13,681 nucleotides of DNA from a bacterium (GTDB taxonomy: Bacteria; Bacillota; Clostridia; Oscillospirales; Acutalibacteraceae): NCBI GenBank assembly GCA_020626545.1, contig JAHKZS010000156.1:1-13681 (forward strand). Reading direction: 5' to 3'. The notes beneath the pieces were generated by a model, which did not search any database, was not told the origin of the DNA, and saw only the letters and a list, made by a program, of their open reading frames with translations. Below are positions 7,097 to 13,681 of this stretch, piece after piece. Within the stretch, counting starts at the first letter, position 1. Each line of letters begins with the position of its first letter. The translations under genes and the position numbers were made by a program.

Positions 7097-8359
7097 ATGA
7101 AAAAATTATTCGGCGGACGTTACAGTGTCCGCAACGCTGAAAAAAGGAAAAAGAATAAACGAAGCGTTCTAAGTTACGAGGATGTTCCTCTCGACGAGTA
7201 TAACAACGACCAACCCGAGATTTCCAAAGAAGCCAAGAAAAAGATTATTATCGCGATTGCGGTAATCTTTGTTCTCGGAATTGTAGTATTCGCTGTCGCT
7301 AACAGGGACGCGTTCTCGCCCGATAATATTTCACATTGGTTTAAATACGATGTGCTCGGTTCGAGCGACGAGGGTTATCCTGTTTCGATTACGGGAACTA
7401 ACGTTAACAGCGGTAACTTTATAAGCGGCGACGGCGTTACATATGTTTCGGATACGTCGTTTGTGTCGCTGAATCCTTCGGGAAACGAAATCGGCTATAA
7501 TCAGCACGGATTCGCTAATCCGATTATCTGTAAAGCGGGAGATAACGTGCTTATCTATAACCTCGGCGGTAACGGTTACGTTACGGGCAAGAGGGACAAT
7601 CTCGATAAGGCTAAGGATACCGATAACTACGTTCTTACCGCCGATATAAACAGCAACGGTTACTACTGCGTAGTTACCCAGACGGACGGTTACCTTTCGA
7701 AAATATTTGTGTTTAATAATAATAAGGAGAAGATTTATACCTATTCGTTCTCCGATTACTACATAAATTCAGTCGCGATTAACCCGAACGGTACGGGATG
7801 TGTAGCCTGCGGAGTTACGGGCGATAACGGAAGCTTGCTGGGTATAGCTTATGTGCTCGATTTCGCTCAGGAAAAGCCGGTTTCTACCCATAACTTAAAT
7901 GAGAATACCGTCTACGGAGTAGAGTATTTTAACTCGAATACAGCCTGTATCGTAGGCTCTAACTCATCATATACGCTCGATATAGGAGCGGGAGCTCTAA
8001 AAGAAGTTGACTATAATAATATGCAGCTAACCGCGTTTGATATTGATACCGATACAAATACCTTAGCGCTGTCGCTGTCCAGAAGCGGTGACGGAAGAAC
8101 CTGTTCTATCGAATGCGTCAACAGCGCGGGCGAGCCGTTTAGCGTTAACGATACCGATTTAACGATTAATTCTATAAGTCTGTTTAAAAACCGTGTTGCC
8201 GCGCTCGATTCGGACGTTTGCTATATGTTCGACACCGACGGCAATAAAATCGGTAAAGCCGCCGCGGGTAACGGCGCTAAGGCTGTGAGCCTCGATAATA
8301 CAAACGAGGCGTATATCCTCGGTATTAACGAGATTAGAAGAATAGTGCAGTTTAAATAA
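7097..8359 (+). CDS. Membrane-anchored DUF5711-like protein, beta-propeller-like ectodomain
   Basis: Function is unknown. The 420-residue protein has a Lys/Arg-rich cytoplasmic N-terminus (1-49, including the KRKKNKR stretch near 16-22), one transmembrane helix (about 50-68), and a large predicted extracellular region (about 69-420). The ectodomain contains recurring short beta-type phrases ending in a D-x-x-G turn (TDGYLSK, NPNGTG, DTDGNKIG). This suggests a WD/PQQ-like propeller, but no strict repeat could be aligned by eye. I associate it with the DUF5711 family found in Clostridia next to cvpA; that is from memory and has moderate certainty. It lies 12 bp after truA with AAGGAAAA as ribosome site, and 11 bp before the cvpA-like gene, so it belongs to the truA group. 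A sensor or envelope scaffold role would fit, but this is speculation. Confidence 0.65.
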   Translation: MKKLFGGRYSVRNAEKRKKNKRSVLSYEDVPLDEYNNDQPEISKEAKKKIIIAIAVIFVLGIVVFAVANRDAFSPDNISHWFKYDVLGSSDEGYPVSITGTNVNSGNFISGDGVTYVSDTSFVSLNPSGNEIGYNQHGFANPIICKAGDNVLIYNLGGNGYVTGKRDNLDKAKDTDNYVLTADINSNGYYCVVTQTDGYLSKIFVFNNNKEKIYTYSFSDYYINSVAINPNGTGCVACGVTGDNGSLLGIAYVLDFAQEKPVSTHNLNENTVYGVEYFNSNTACIVGSNSSYTLDIGAGALKEVDYNNMQLTAFDIDTDTNTLALSLSRSGDGRTCSIECVNSAGEPFSVNDTDLTINSISLFKNRVAALDSDVCYMFDTDGNKIGKAAAGNGAKAVSLDNTNEAYILGINEIRRIVQFK

Positions 8360-8370
8360 AGAGGTAGGAT

Positions 8371-9150
8371 ATGATACTGGATTTAATTATTCTGGCGATA
8401 GCCGTAATACTCGTTATAATCGGCGTGGTCAGAGGTATAGCGAGAACGCTTCTAAATGTGCTGAGCGTAGCGGCTTCGGCGGCCTGCTCTTATCTCGGAG
8501 CGGGACTTCTCTCTAACCTGATTTATACCTCGATAATATCGCCCGAAATTACTAAAAATGTTACAAATTCGATGGCGGATACTTCCGCCTCCGCCGCGAC
8601 AGTTATTCAGGAGGCGATAGACGCGCTCCCGGAGTTCGTCGTTAATTTCTTAAAGACGTTCGGAATAGTGCTCGACAACGTTACCAAGTCGGCGGTTGCC
8701 GCCGTTAACGGCTCGCAGACCGACGTATCGGGAGCGGTGGATCTCGCTTTAAAACCCGTAATCACTTCGGTTTTAAGCGTAATACTTATGGTGCTTTTGT
8801 TTATAATCTTCCTGTTTATATTTAAGAAGATAGCGAAACGAGTCGAGAGGCTTTTCCATATTCCGATTGTCGGAGCGCTGAACGGATTTCTCGGCGGAGT
8901 TTTGGGTTTAATCGAAGCCGCGATAATTGTTTTCGTCGGTATCTTAGTTATTAAGGTTATGTTTGTATTTTCCCAGGATCCGTTTATCCCGATGGATATG
9001 ATTTCGAACTCAATTGTGTTCGGCACGATTTATAACAGCGGAATTTTAAATAATATCGCCGCCTTTTTCGGCGCCGGTAAAGATATTGCGGCTTCCGCTT
9101 CCGCAGCGGCTACAGGTGTAGCGTCGGAAGTTGAGGGCGCGGTTAGATGA
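8371..9150 (+). CDS. CvpA family membrane protein
   Basis: This 259-residue integral membrane protein has an opening typical of the CvpA family (colicin V production protein family): MILDLIILAIAVILVIIGVV, then RG and a second hydrophobic helix. Further helices lie near 131-152 and 168-200, with the conserved turn HIPIVGALNGFLGGVLG between them. The central loop (about 55-125) is Ala/Thr/Ser-rich and likely extracytoplasmic. The tail is Ala-rich (ASASAAATG). The molecular role of CvpA proteins in Gram-positives is not settled; links to envelope homeostasis and protein secretion are known for Gram-negatives. It has a GAGGTAGG ribosome site upstream and is closely spaced on both sides. Confidence 0.8.
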   Translation: MILDLIILAIAVILVIIGVVRGIARTLLNVLSVAASAACSYLGAGLLSNLIYTSIISPEITKNVTNSMADTSASAATVIQEAIDALPEFVVNFLKTFGIVLDNVTKSAVAAVNGSQTDVSGAVDLALKPVITSVLSVILMVLLFIIFLFIFKKIAKRVERLFHIPIVGALNGFLGGVLGLIEAAIIVFVGILVIKVMFVFSQDPFIPMDMISNSIVFGTIYNSGILNNIAAFFGAGKDIAASASAAATGVASEVEGAVR

Positions 9151-9159
9151 GGTAATTTT

Positions 9160-9747
9160 ATGTTTAAGGATATTAAAGCTAAGGATTTTTTGACTATTCC
9201 GAATTTGCTATCGATGCTTCGAATAATATTAATCGTACCGTTTGTCTACTTTTTTCTTCAAAAGAATTATGTTTTGGCGGCGGTTATGTTGATAATATCG
9301 GGTTTGAGCGACGCCTGCGACGGTTTTGTCGCGAGAAGGTTTAACCAGGTTACCCAGCTCGGAAAAATGCTCGACCCTATCGCCGACAAGCTCACGCTTA
9401 TAGCGATTATGGTTTGTATTACGATATTTACGCCGATTGTACTTCCTGTTATGATTGTGCTTATTCTAAAGGACGTAGTAATGTTAATCGGCGGTTCAAG
9501 ACTTTTAAAGACAGGTATTAACCCGCCCGCCGCTAAGTGGTACGGTAAAGCGGGAACTTTCGTGTTCTACGTTGTGGTAGGTCTGATAGTATTTCTGAAA
9601 GCGGCATTTAACTACGAAAACCCGATACTTTCGGTAGTTCTGCTGTCGATTACCTGCGCTATTATGATTTTCGCGTTAATTAAATACTTTATGGTATATC
9701 TTTCGTTATTAAAAAATGCCGATAAAAAATCGGAGGTAAAGGAGTAA
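9160..9747 (+). CDS. pgsA: CDP-alcohol phosphatidyltransferase (PgsA-like)
   Basis: This enzyme probably makes phosphatidylglycerol phosphate from CDP-diacylglycerol and glycerol-3-phosphate, the first committed step to anionic phospholipids. The 195-residue protein has the full CDP-alcohol phosphotransferase motif D(x2)DG(x2)AR(x8)G(x3)D(x3)D with D51, D54, G55, A58, R59, G68, D72 and D76. The TIPNLLSMLR lead before the first helix is typical of PgsA. About six hydrophobic segments are visible. The substrate alcohol cannot be proven from the motif alone; a related CDP-alcohol enzyme is possible, but PgsA is the best match in length and context. The ribosome site GAGGTAA overlaps the end of the cvpA-like gene. 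Only three bases separate its stop from the ClpE-like start. Confidence 0.87.
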   Translation: MFKDIKAKDFLTIPNLLSMLRIILIVPFVYFFLQKNYVLAAVMLIISGLSDACDGFVARRFNQVTQLGKMLDPIADKLTLIAIMVCITIFTPIVLPVMIVLILKDVVMLIGGSRLLKTGINPPAAKWYGKAGTFVFYVVVGLIVFLKAAFNYENPILSVVLLSITCAIMIFALIKYFMVYLSLLKNADKKSEVKE

Positions 9748-9750
9748 TTT

Positions 9751-12087
9751 ATGATTTGCAGTAAATGCGGTAAAAGACCCGCTGTTGTATTTGTTTCGAA
9801 TAACACGGGTGAATCGCCGACTATGGGATATTGCCTTTCCTGCGCTAAGGAAATGGGAATTAAACCCGTACAGGATTTAATTAATAAAATGGGACTTTCG
9901 GACGAAGACCTCGAAACCGTTCAGGATCAGATGGACACCCTTATGAACGACGACGGTATGAAGGACCTTATGCAGAATATGAACGTCGAAAACCTCGCTG
10001 AACAGATGGAACAGTTCCAGGAACAGAGCGAGGATAACGGAGATTTTACCCCCGGCGGAGCTCCGACTTTCCCGTTCTTTAATAACCTCTTTAACGGTAA
10101 TGACGCTCAGGCTAAGGAGAAATCCGAGGGCAAAGAGCGCGGCAAGGACAGACGCCGCCGTAAAGTTGATAAAAAGAGAAAACACCTTAACCTCTACTGT
10201 GAGAACCTCACGGATAAGGCTAAGGACGGTAATATAGACAATATTATCGGCAGAGATAAAGAAATTGAGCGCGTTATCCAGATTTTATCCCGCCGTACTA
10301 AGAATAATCCCTGCTTAATCGGCGAACCCGGTGTAGGTAAAACCGCTATCGCCGAAGGCTTGGCGCTTCGAATCGCCGCGGGAAATGTTCCGCTCAGACT
10401 TTCCGACAAGGAGATTTATCTTCTCGATCTCACTTCGCTCGTAGCTGGTACTCAGTTCAGAGGCCAGTTCGAGAGCCGTATTAAAGGTCTTACCCAGGAG
10501 ATTAAGGAAGCGGGTAATATTATCCTCTTTATCGACGAGGTACATAACCTCGTAGGAGCGGGCGACAGCAGCGAGGGTACTATGAACGCCGCTAATATCC
10601 TTAAACCCGCGCTCTCCAGAGGCGAGATTCAGGTTATCGGCGCGACTACCTTTAACGAGTACAGAAAGCATATCGAAAAGGACAGCGCCTTAGAAAGACG
10701 TTTCCAGCCTGTTAAGGTAGGGGAGCCGTCGGTTGCGGATACTATCGACGTGATTAACGGCGTTAAGGGTTACTATGAAGCTCACCACAGGGTAAGGGTT
10801 GACGACGATATAGTGAGAAAAACCGTTATCCTTTCCGAAAGATATATTAACGACAGATTTTTACCCGATAAGGCGATTGACTTACTCGACGAGAGCTGCG
10901 CTTGTGCCGCTTTGAGAAATAAAGAGATGGAAAGATACGACCGCCTTATGCTGAGTAAAAAACGTCTCAGCGCTCAGATGGACGAGATTGAGAGCGAGGA
11001 GGAAGTTAACTACGAGCAGTTAGCCGATGTGCGTTCTAAAATCGCGCGTACCGACCGTGCAATTTCCGAGATTGATATGGAAAAGGTTAACGCTCCCGTT
11101 ACCGAGGAAGATATCGCTAAGGTTATCGAGCTTTGGACAGGTATTCCCTCGAGCAGAATCCGTGAGAACGAACTCAGCAAGCTCGCCGATTTGGAAGCCG
11201 AGCTCAAGAAAAAGATTATCGGTCAGGACGAGGCTGTCGAGGCTTTAGCTTCGGCTATAAGAAGAAGCCGTGTTCAGATTTCGCCGAGAAGACGCCCCGC
11301 GTCATTTATCTTCGTAGGCCCTACGGGCGTGGGTAAAACCGAGCTCGTAAAGGTGCTTTCACAGCAGCTTTTCGATACTCCCGAAACGCTTATAAGGCTC
11401 GATATGTCCGAGTTTATGGAGAAGCATTCGGTGTCTAAAATTATCGGCTCGCCTCCCGGATATGTCGGCTACGACGAAGCGGGTCAGGTTACCGAAAAAG
11501 TCCGTCGTCGTCCGTATTCGGTACTGCTTTTCGACGAGGTGGAGAAGGCTCACCCCGACGTGCTGAATATTCTTTTACAAATTCTCGACGAGGGCAGAGT
11601 TACCGACGCTCAGGGCAGAACGGTTAATTTTGAGAATACAGTTATCGTTATGACCTCTAACGCCGGATCCGAAAAGCGCGAGAACGCTTTAGGCTTCGGT
11701 AAACAGGAGGACGATATGATTCGCGAGCGAGCTATTAAAGGGCTTAGAGAGTTCTTGCGCCCCGAGTTTATCGCACGTGTGGACGAGGTGCTTGTGTTCA
11801 GAAGCCTTAACGGCGACGACTATAAGGCTATCGCCGCGCTTATGCTCGACGAGTACAAAGAACCTCTCGCCGAAAAGGGCATTAAGTTTACCTATAATGA
11901 GAATCTCTGTGAGTTTATCGCCGATAAGGCTTCGAGCGGTACGAGCGGAGCGCGCGACCTTCGCAACTTTATCCGTAAGAATGTAGAAGATCAAATAACC
12001 AACGAGATTATCGAACACCGTGACGGTGACATCGCCGCTGTCAATGCCTATGTCGATAACGACGAGGTTAAATTAGAGATATTATAA
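9751..12087 (+). CDS. clpE: ClpE-like AAA+ unfoldase with N-terminal zinc finger
   Basis: This is a Hsp100/Clp unfoldase that should thread proteins into ClpP. The 778 residues begin with a four-cysteine zinc finger, C3-x2-C6 and C28-x2-C31, as in ClpE, and lack the double Clp_N repeat of ClpC. A Met/Gln/Asp-rich then Lys/Arg-rich linker (about 40-150) follows. NBD1 has Walker A GEPGVGKT (191-198) and Walker B IDE (261-263). A short charged coiled middle domain (about 386-450) follows. NBD2 has Walker A GPTGVGKT (523-530) and Walker [10 protein letters not shown] (D595-E596). The tripeptide LGF (647-649) sits where ClpP-binding loops are, which argues against ClpB. It is longer than Bacillus ClpE (about 700 residues), mostly through the linker. 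It starts 3 bp after pgsA with an AAGGAG ribosome site. No CtsR or CIRCE box was seen nearby. Confidence 0.85.
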   Translation: MICSKCGKRPAVVFVSNNTGESPTMGYCLSCAKEMGIKPVQDLINKMGLSDEDLETVQDQMDTLMNDDGMKDLMQNMNVENLAEQMEQFQEQSEDNGDFTPGGAPTFPFFNNLFNGNDAQAKEKSEGKERGKDRRRRKVDKKRKHLNLYCENLTDKAKDGNIDNIIGRDKEIERVIQILSRRTKNNPCLIGEPGVGKTAIAEGLALRIAAGNVPLRLSDKEIYLLDLTSLVAGTQFRGQFESRIKGLTQEIKEAGNIILFIDEVHNLVGAGDSSEGTMNAANILKPALSRGEIQVIGATTFNEYRKHIEKDSALERRFQPVKVGEPSVADTIDVINGVKGYYEAHHRVRVDDDIVRKTVILSERYINDRFLPDKAIDLLDESCACAALRNKEMERYDRLMLSKKRLSAQMDEIESEEEVNYEQLADVRSKIARTDRAISEIDMEKVNAPVTEEDIAKVIELWTGIPSSRIRENELSKLADLEAELKKKIIGQDEAVEALASAIRRSRVQISPRRRPASFIFVGPTGVGKTELVKVLSQQLFDTPETLIRLDMSEFMEKHSVSKIIGSPPGYVGYDEAGQVTEKVRRRPYSVLLFDEVEKAHPDVLNILLQILDEGRVTDAQGRTVNFENTVIVMTSNAGSEKRENALGFGKQEDDMIRERAIKGLREFLRPEFIARVDEVLVFRSLNGDDYKAIAALMLDEYKEPLAEKGIKFTYNENLCEFIADKASSGTSGARDLRNFIRKNVEDQITNEIIEHRDGDIAAVNAYVDNDEVKLEIL

Positions 12088-12095
12088 TAAAAATT

Positions 12096-12125
12096 GCCGA
12101 CTCTATACGAGTCGGCGCTTTTATT
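12096..12125. terminator. Bidirectional intrinsic terminator after clpE
   Basis: A perfect 8-bp stem GCCGACTC (12096-12103) / GAGTCGGC (12109-12116) with loop TATAC is followed by GCTTTTATT on the plus strand. On the minus strand it is followed by AATTTTTATTAT. It begins 8 bases after the clpE stop and can end both clpE transcription and the convergent Ig-like protein gene. Confidence 0.9.
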
Positions 12126-12126
12126 A

Positions 12127-12240
12127 GGGTGTAGGATGTAGGGTGTAGGATGTAGGCTTTTCCTCAGCCGGAGACGGCACCTCCTCTGTCGCATTCGCGA
12201 CATCTCCTCCAACGGAGGAGTTTCCTCAAGGAGAAGGCAA
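12127..12240. repeat. REP-like hairpin repeat between convergent genes
   Basis: A perfect tandem 14-mer GGGTGTAGGATGTA (12127-12140, 12141-12154) leads into a chain of small hairpins: GCCG/CGGC (12167-12178), TGTCGC/GCGACA (12187-12202) and CTCCTCC/GGAGGAG (12204-12220). TTTCCTCAAGGAGA follows near 12221. The 14-mer is two heptads (GGGTGTA, GGATGTA). The hairpin phrase resembles extragenic repeats I know from Firmicutes genomes, but I cannot verify copy number here. No coding role is seen in the 174 bp between the two genes. Confidence 0.7.
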
Positions 12241-12261
12241 ATTGTATTTGGAGAAATTTCC

Positions 12262-13278
12262 TTACTCATATTTCGAAAATCCTAACGCGGATAAATTCAT
12301 ATTAAGATTGGTGTCCAGCATTTCCGCCCAACCGCCGAATAAATCGTGCAGTAAAAGGTTGCTAAGGCTGTTGACGTTTTCGTCGTCAACATTTCCCGAT
12401 AAAGCGGTAAATTTAATATTGCTCTTTTGTGTATAGCTCGAAGCGTTTAGATACGACTGCGCCTTGTAGGACTTGGTGTCATCGTCCGACAGATAAAGCG
12501 ATATTACGGGCAGGGTAGAGGAACCGCCGTTATCCATATACATAATCAGCTCGAACTGTCCTTCGTAGAATGTGCCTGTGCCGTTGTAGTTGCCCTGAAA
12601 CTCGAACATATCGGTTTCCTTGTTGTAGGTGATAAAGTACGAGTATTTTCCGTTTCCGAACGAGAGGTATTTGTTGCCGTCTTTATCGGATTTTCCTTTT
12701 TCATTTATATAATTCTTAAGGGCTTTAAATGGATTAATAACGTTAACCTTGGTTTTTAATAAATCGCCGTTCGACTTAGTTGCGGTGATTGTTACCGTGC
12801 CGTAGTTTATGCCTGTAATCAGTCCGTTCGAGTTGATCGAGGCGATAGACGGATTAGAGGATTTCCACGATTTAGCGTTGTACTTGGAGTTTTTGCTCGA
12901 GATAGATAGCTTTAGAGTGTCGTTTTTATAAACCGTGAAATCGTATTTTGTCATAGTTACGAGAGGTTTAACCGTTACCTTGCACCTGTACTTTTTTCCA
13001 TTGTACTTCGCCGTGATAGTCGCCTTGCCGATTTTAAGCGCGGTGACCTTACCCGAATACACTACGGCTACCGACTTTTTAGAGGTTGACCATTTAACCT
13101 TTGAAGCCTTGGCGTTTTTGAGCTTTAAGGCGTAGGATTTGGTGCGGGTAATAGTGATTTTCTTTTTATTTAAAGCGGGCTTAGCTTTAGCCGATACCGC
13201 CGCGGACATAAAAAAAGCTGCGCTCATTACGGTAAGTACGCTTAAAACTAAGCAAATTGATTTTTTAAACATTTTCAT
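12262..13278 (-). CDS. Secreted protein with two bacterial Ig-like (Big_2) domains and an unknown C-terminal domain
   Basis: Exported protein of unknown function, 338 residues. A signal peptide covers about 1-30: a KKS charged start, a hydrophobic core, and a likely cut after AVSA. Two Big_2-type repeats follow, about 34-104 and 108-183, each with the family's W-S-(T/S)-S-x-x-(S/P) and G-x-(V/I)-T-(A/G) landmarks. The first is KVKWSTSKKSVAVV...GKVTALKIG and the second is KSWKSSNPSIASI...GLITGINYG. The C-terminal region (about 190-338) is rich in Tyr, Asn, Asp and Ser, starts with the phrase LKNYINEKGK, and was not recognised. There is no LPxTG motif, lipobox or second hydrophobic segment, so it appears freely secreted or held non-covalently. 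ATG 13278 is preceded by GGAAGG. The gene stands alone, convergent to clpE, with its own promoter. Confidence 0.82.
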   Translation of the reverse strand: MKMFKKSICLVLSVLTVMSAAFFMSAAVSAKAKPALNKKKITITRTKSYALKLKNAKASKVKWSTSKKSVAVVYSGKVTALKIGKATITAKYNGKKYRCKVTVKPLVTMTKYDFTVYKNDTLKLSISSKNSKYNAKSWKSSNPSIASINSNGLITGINYGTVTITATKSNGDLLKTKVNVINPFKALKNYINEKGKSDKDGNKYLSFGNGKYSYFITYNKETDMFEFQGNYNGTGTFYEGQFELIMYMDNGGSSTLPVISLYLSDDDTKSYKAQSYLNASSYTQKSNIKFTALSGNVDDENVNSLSNLLLHDLFGGWAEMLDTNLNMNLSALGFSKYE

Positions 13279-13313
13279 ATATATAAATTCCTTCCGTTTT
13301 TAGACGTAGATAC

Positions 13314-13342
13314 ATTTTAATACATTAGGGAGTTAAAGTCAA
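13314..13342 (-). promoter_or_regulatory. Promoter of the Ig-like protein gene
   Basis: Reading on the minus strand, TTGACT (13342-13337), a 17-bp spacer and TAAAAT (13319-13314) form a near-consensus housekeeping promoter. Transcription should start near 13307, leaving a leader of about 30 nt that contains the GGAAGG ribosome site. Confidence 0.85.
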
Positions 13343-13352
13343 TAATAAATTT

Positions 13353-13397
13353 TTCGATTCCCAATCCGCTAGGCCAAAAAAAAGGACACCCGTTGGT
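13353..13397. repeat. Direct repeat copy A (TTCGATTCCC...CCCGTTGGT)
   Basis: About 45 bp starting with TTCGATTCCCAATCCGCTAG, continuing through GCC, an A run and GGACACCCGTTGGT. It recurs nearly identically at 13538-13584. Here it extends into a perfect hairpin, whereas copy B does not. The opening TTCGATT recalls a tRNA T-loop, but no pairing T-stem precedes it, so it is not called a tRNA. Confidence 0.8.
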
Positions 13398-13403
13398 GTC
13401 CTT
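13382..13403 (-). terminator. Hairpin terminator, best on the minus strand
   Basis: Perfect stem AAGGACACC (13382-13390) / GGTGTCCTT (13395-13403) with loop CGTT. On the minus strand it is followed by an uninterrupted T tract (complement of the A run from 13375), which is ideal for termination. On the plus strand the tail TTATTTTAT is weaker. It lies upstream of the Ig-like gene promoter and would shield it from read-through. Confidence 0.75.
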
Positions 13404-13501
13404 ATTTTATGGAGCGGATGATGTATTTTAAATCTATAAAAAAGATAAATCTCGAACCTTACGGCTTGTTTGTAGGCAAATTTGAACAACGCTCCTCGCT
13501 A

Positions 13502-13524
13502 AAAATGTCCCGCCGGGACATTTT
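13502..13524. terminator. Perfect hairpin, possible terminator
   Basis: AAAATGTCCC (13502-13511), loop GCC, GGGACATTTT (13515-13524): a 10-bp perfect stem. It is followed by CTTT on the plus strand and by an A to T tract on the minus strand. It fits a weak bidirectional terminator. The stretch 13404-13537 holds nothing else I recognise. Confidence 0.5.
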
Positions 13525-13537
13525 CTTTACGCTCGGC

Positions 13538-13584
13538 TTCGATTCCCAATCCGCTAGGCCAAAAAATAAAGGACACCCGTTGGT
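13538..13584. repeat. Direct repeat copy B (TTCGATTCCC...CCCGTTGGT)
   Basis: Second copy of the 13353-13397 repeat, 185 bp downstream, with a small difference in the A run (a T inserted). After CCCGTTGGT it diverges into CAATATC, so the hairpin formed in copy A is lost here. The two copies bracket a 140-bp non-coding segment. Confidence 0.8.
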
Positions 13585-13603
13585 CAATATCATTAAGATA
13601 AGA

Positions 13604-13642
13604 AACAAGACACTCACAAAAAAGTGGGTGCCTTGTTTTTTT
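13604..13642 (+). terminator. Intrinsic terminator at the right edge
   Basis: Stem AACAAGACACTCAC (13604-13617) pairs with GTGGGTGCCTTGTT (13624-13637), with one A-C mismatch and one G-T pair. The loop is AAAAAA and a run of seven T follows (13636-13642). It would stop plus-strand read-through before the -35 box at the edge. Confidence 0.85.
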
Positions 13643-13674
13643 ACGATGTTTTAAAAATTTTTTTCAAAAAAGAC

Positions 13675-13680
13675 TTGACA
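13675..13680 (+). promoter_or_regulatory. Consensus -35 box of a promoter cut by the window edge
   Basis: A perfect TTGACA follows an A/T-rich stretch (TTTAAAAATTTTTTTCAAAA) that looks like an UP element. The -10 box would fall outside the window. Strong A-tract plus TTGACA promoters are typical of stable RNA genes or highly expressed operons, so the next gene may be one of these; this is inference. Confidence 0.5.
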
Positions 13681-13681
13681 A

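Noticed and set aside
9600..9750. CtsR or CIRCE heat-shock operator ahead of the clpE-like gene
   Set aside because: Neither the tandem GGTCAAA-type heptads nor a TTAGCACTC inverted repeat is visible.
12242..12436. 64-residue plus-strand open frame
   Set aside because: It is antisense to the end of the well-supported Ig-like gene and has no recognisable family features.
13353..13376. tRNA gene fragment (TTCGATTCCC... like a T-loop and acceptor)
   Set aside because: There is no paired T-stem and no anticodon or D arm, and the end reads GGCCA rather than a clean CCA after a 7-base acceptor. It is kept only as a hint in a finding.
13409..13654. 81-residue plus-strand open frame at the right edge
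   Set aside because: It reads through a palindrome, a repeat copy and a terminator, and has no ribosome site, so it is treated as a by-product of repeat sequence.

Overview
The window reads as chromosomal core and envelope housekeeping DNA from a low-to-mid GC Gram-positive bacterium, most likely class Clostridia and plausibly a Ruminococcaceae/Oscillospirales-type gut anaerobe. The basis is a RuvC-type resolvase next to RuvAB (Bacilli use RecU instead), an EcfA1-EcfA2-EcfT-TruA block, strong AGGAGG-type ribosome sites, a ClpE-like zinc-finger unfoldase, and a secreted two-domain Ig-like protein typical of gut Firmicutes. The taxonomic call is inference from gene content and style, not from a marker match.

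Layout. Positions 1-101 are a G-rich heptad tandem array that runs off the left edge. A strong extended -10 promoter (185-213) then drives a plus-strand series: ruvC, ruvA, a palindromic intergenic element, ruvB, a class I SAM-dependent methyltransferase, ecfA1, ecfA2 and ecfT. A second copy of the same palindromic element fills the ecfT-truA gap. It is followed by a tight second group: truA, a membrane-anchored DUF5711-like protein, cvpA-like, pgsA-like and a clpE-like AAA+ unfoldase, ending at a strong bidirectional terminator (12096-12125). A third, different repeat (12127-12240) lies between clpE and the convergent minus-strand gene for a secreted Ig-like protein, which has its own clear promoter (13314-13342). 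The right edge (13353-13681) is non-coding: a duplicated ~45 bp repeat, three hairpins and a final TTGACA -35 box that probably belongs to a gene just beyond the window.

How the genes work together. RuvA/RuvB branch-migrate and RuvC cleaves Holliday junctions. EcfA1/A2/T form the shared energising module of a group II ECF vitamin transporter whose substrate-binding S components must lie elsewhere. TruA makes pseudouridines in the tRNA anticodon arm. The cvpA-like and pgsA-like genes and the DUF5711-like protein are membrane or envelope genes. The ClpE-like protein is expected to feed substrates to ClpP.

The least ordinary content is intergenic. Two related, nested-palindrome elements (1384-1671 and 6136-6334) share arms, cores and heptad-bordered ends. 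Four loci in the window carry 7-bp microrepeats organised in 14-bp higher-order units. No defence system, CRISPR array, prophage or transposase gene was seen.
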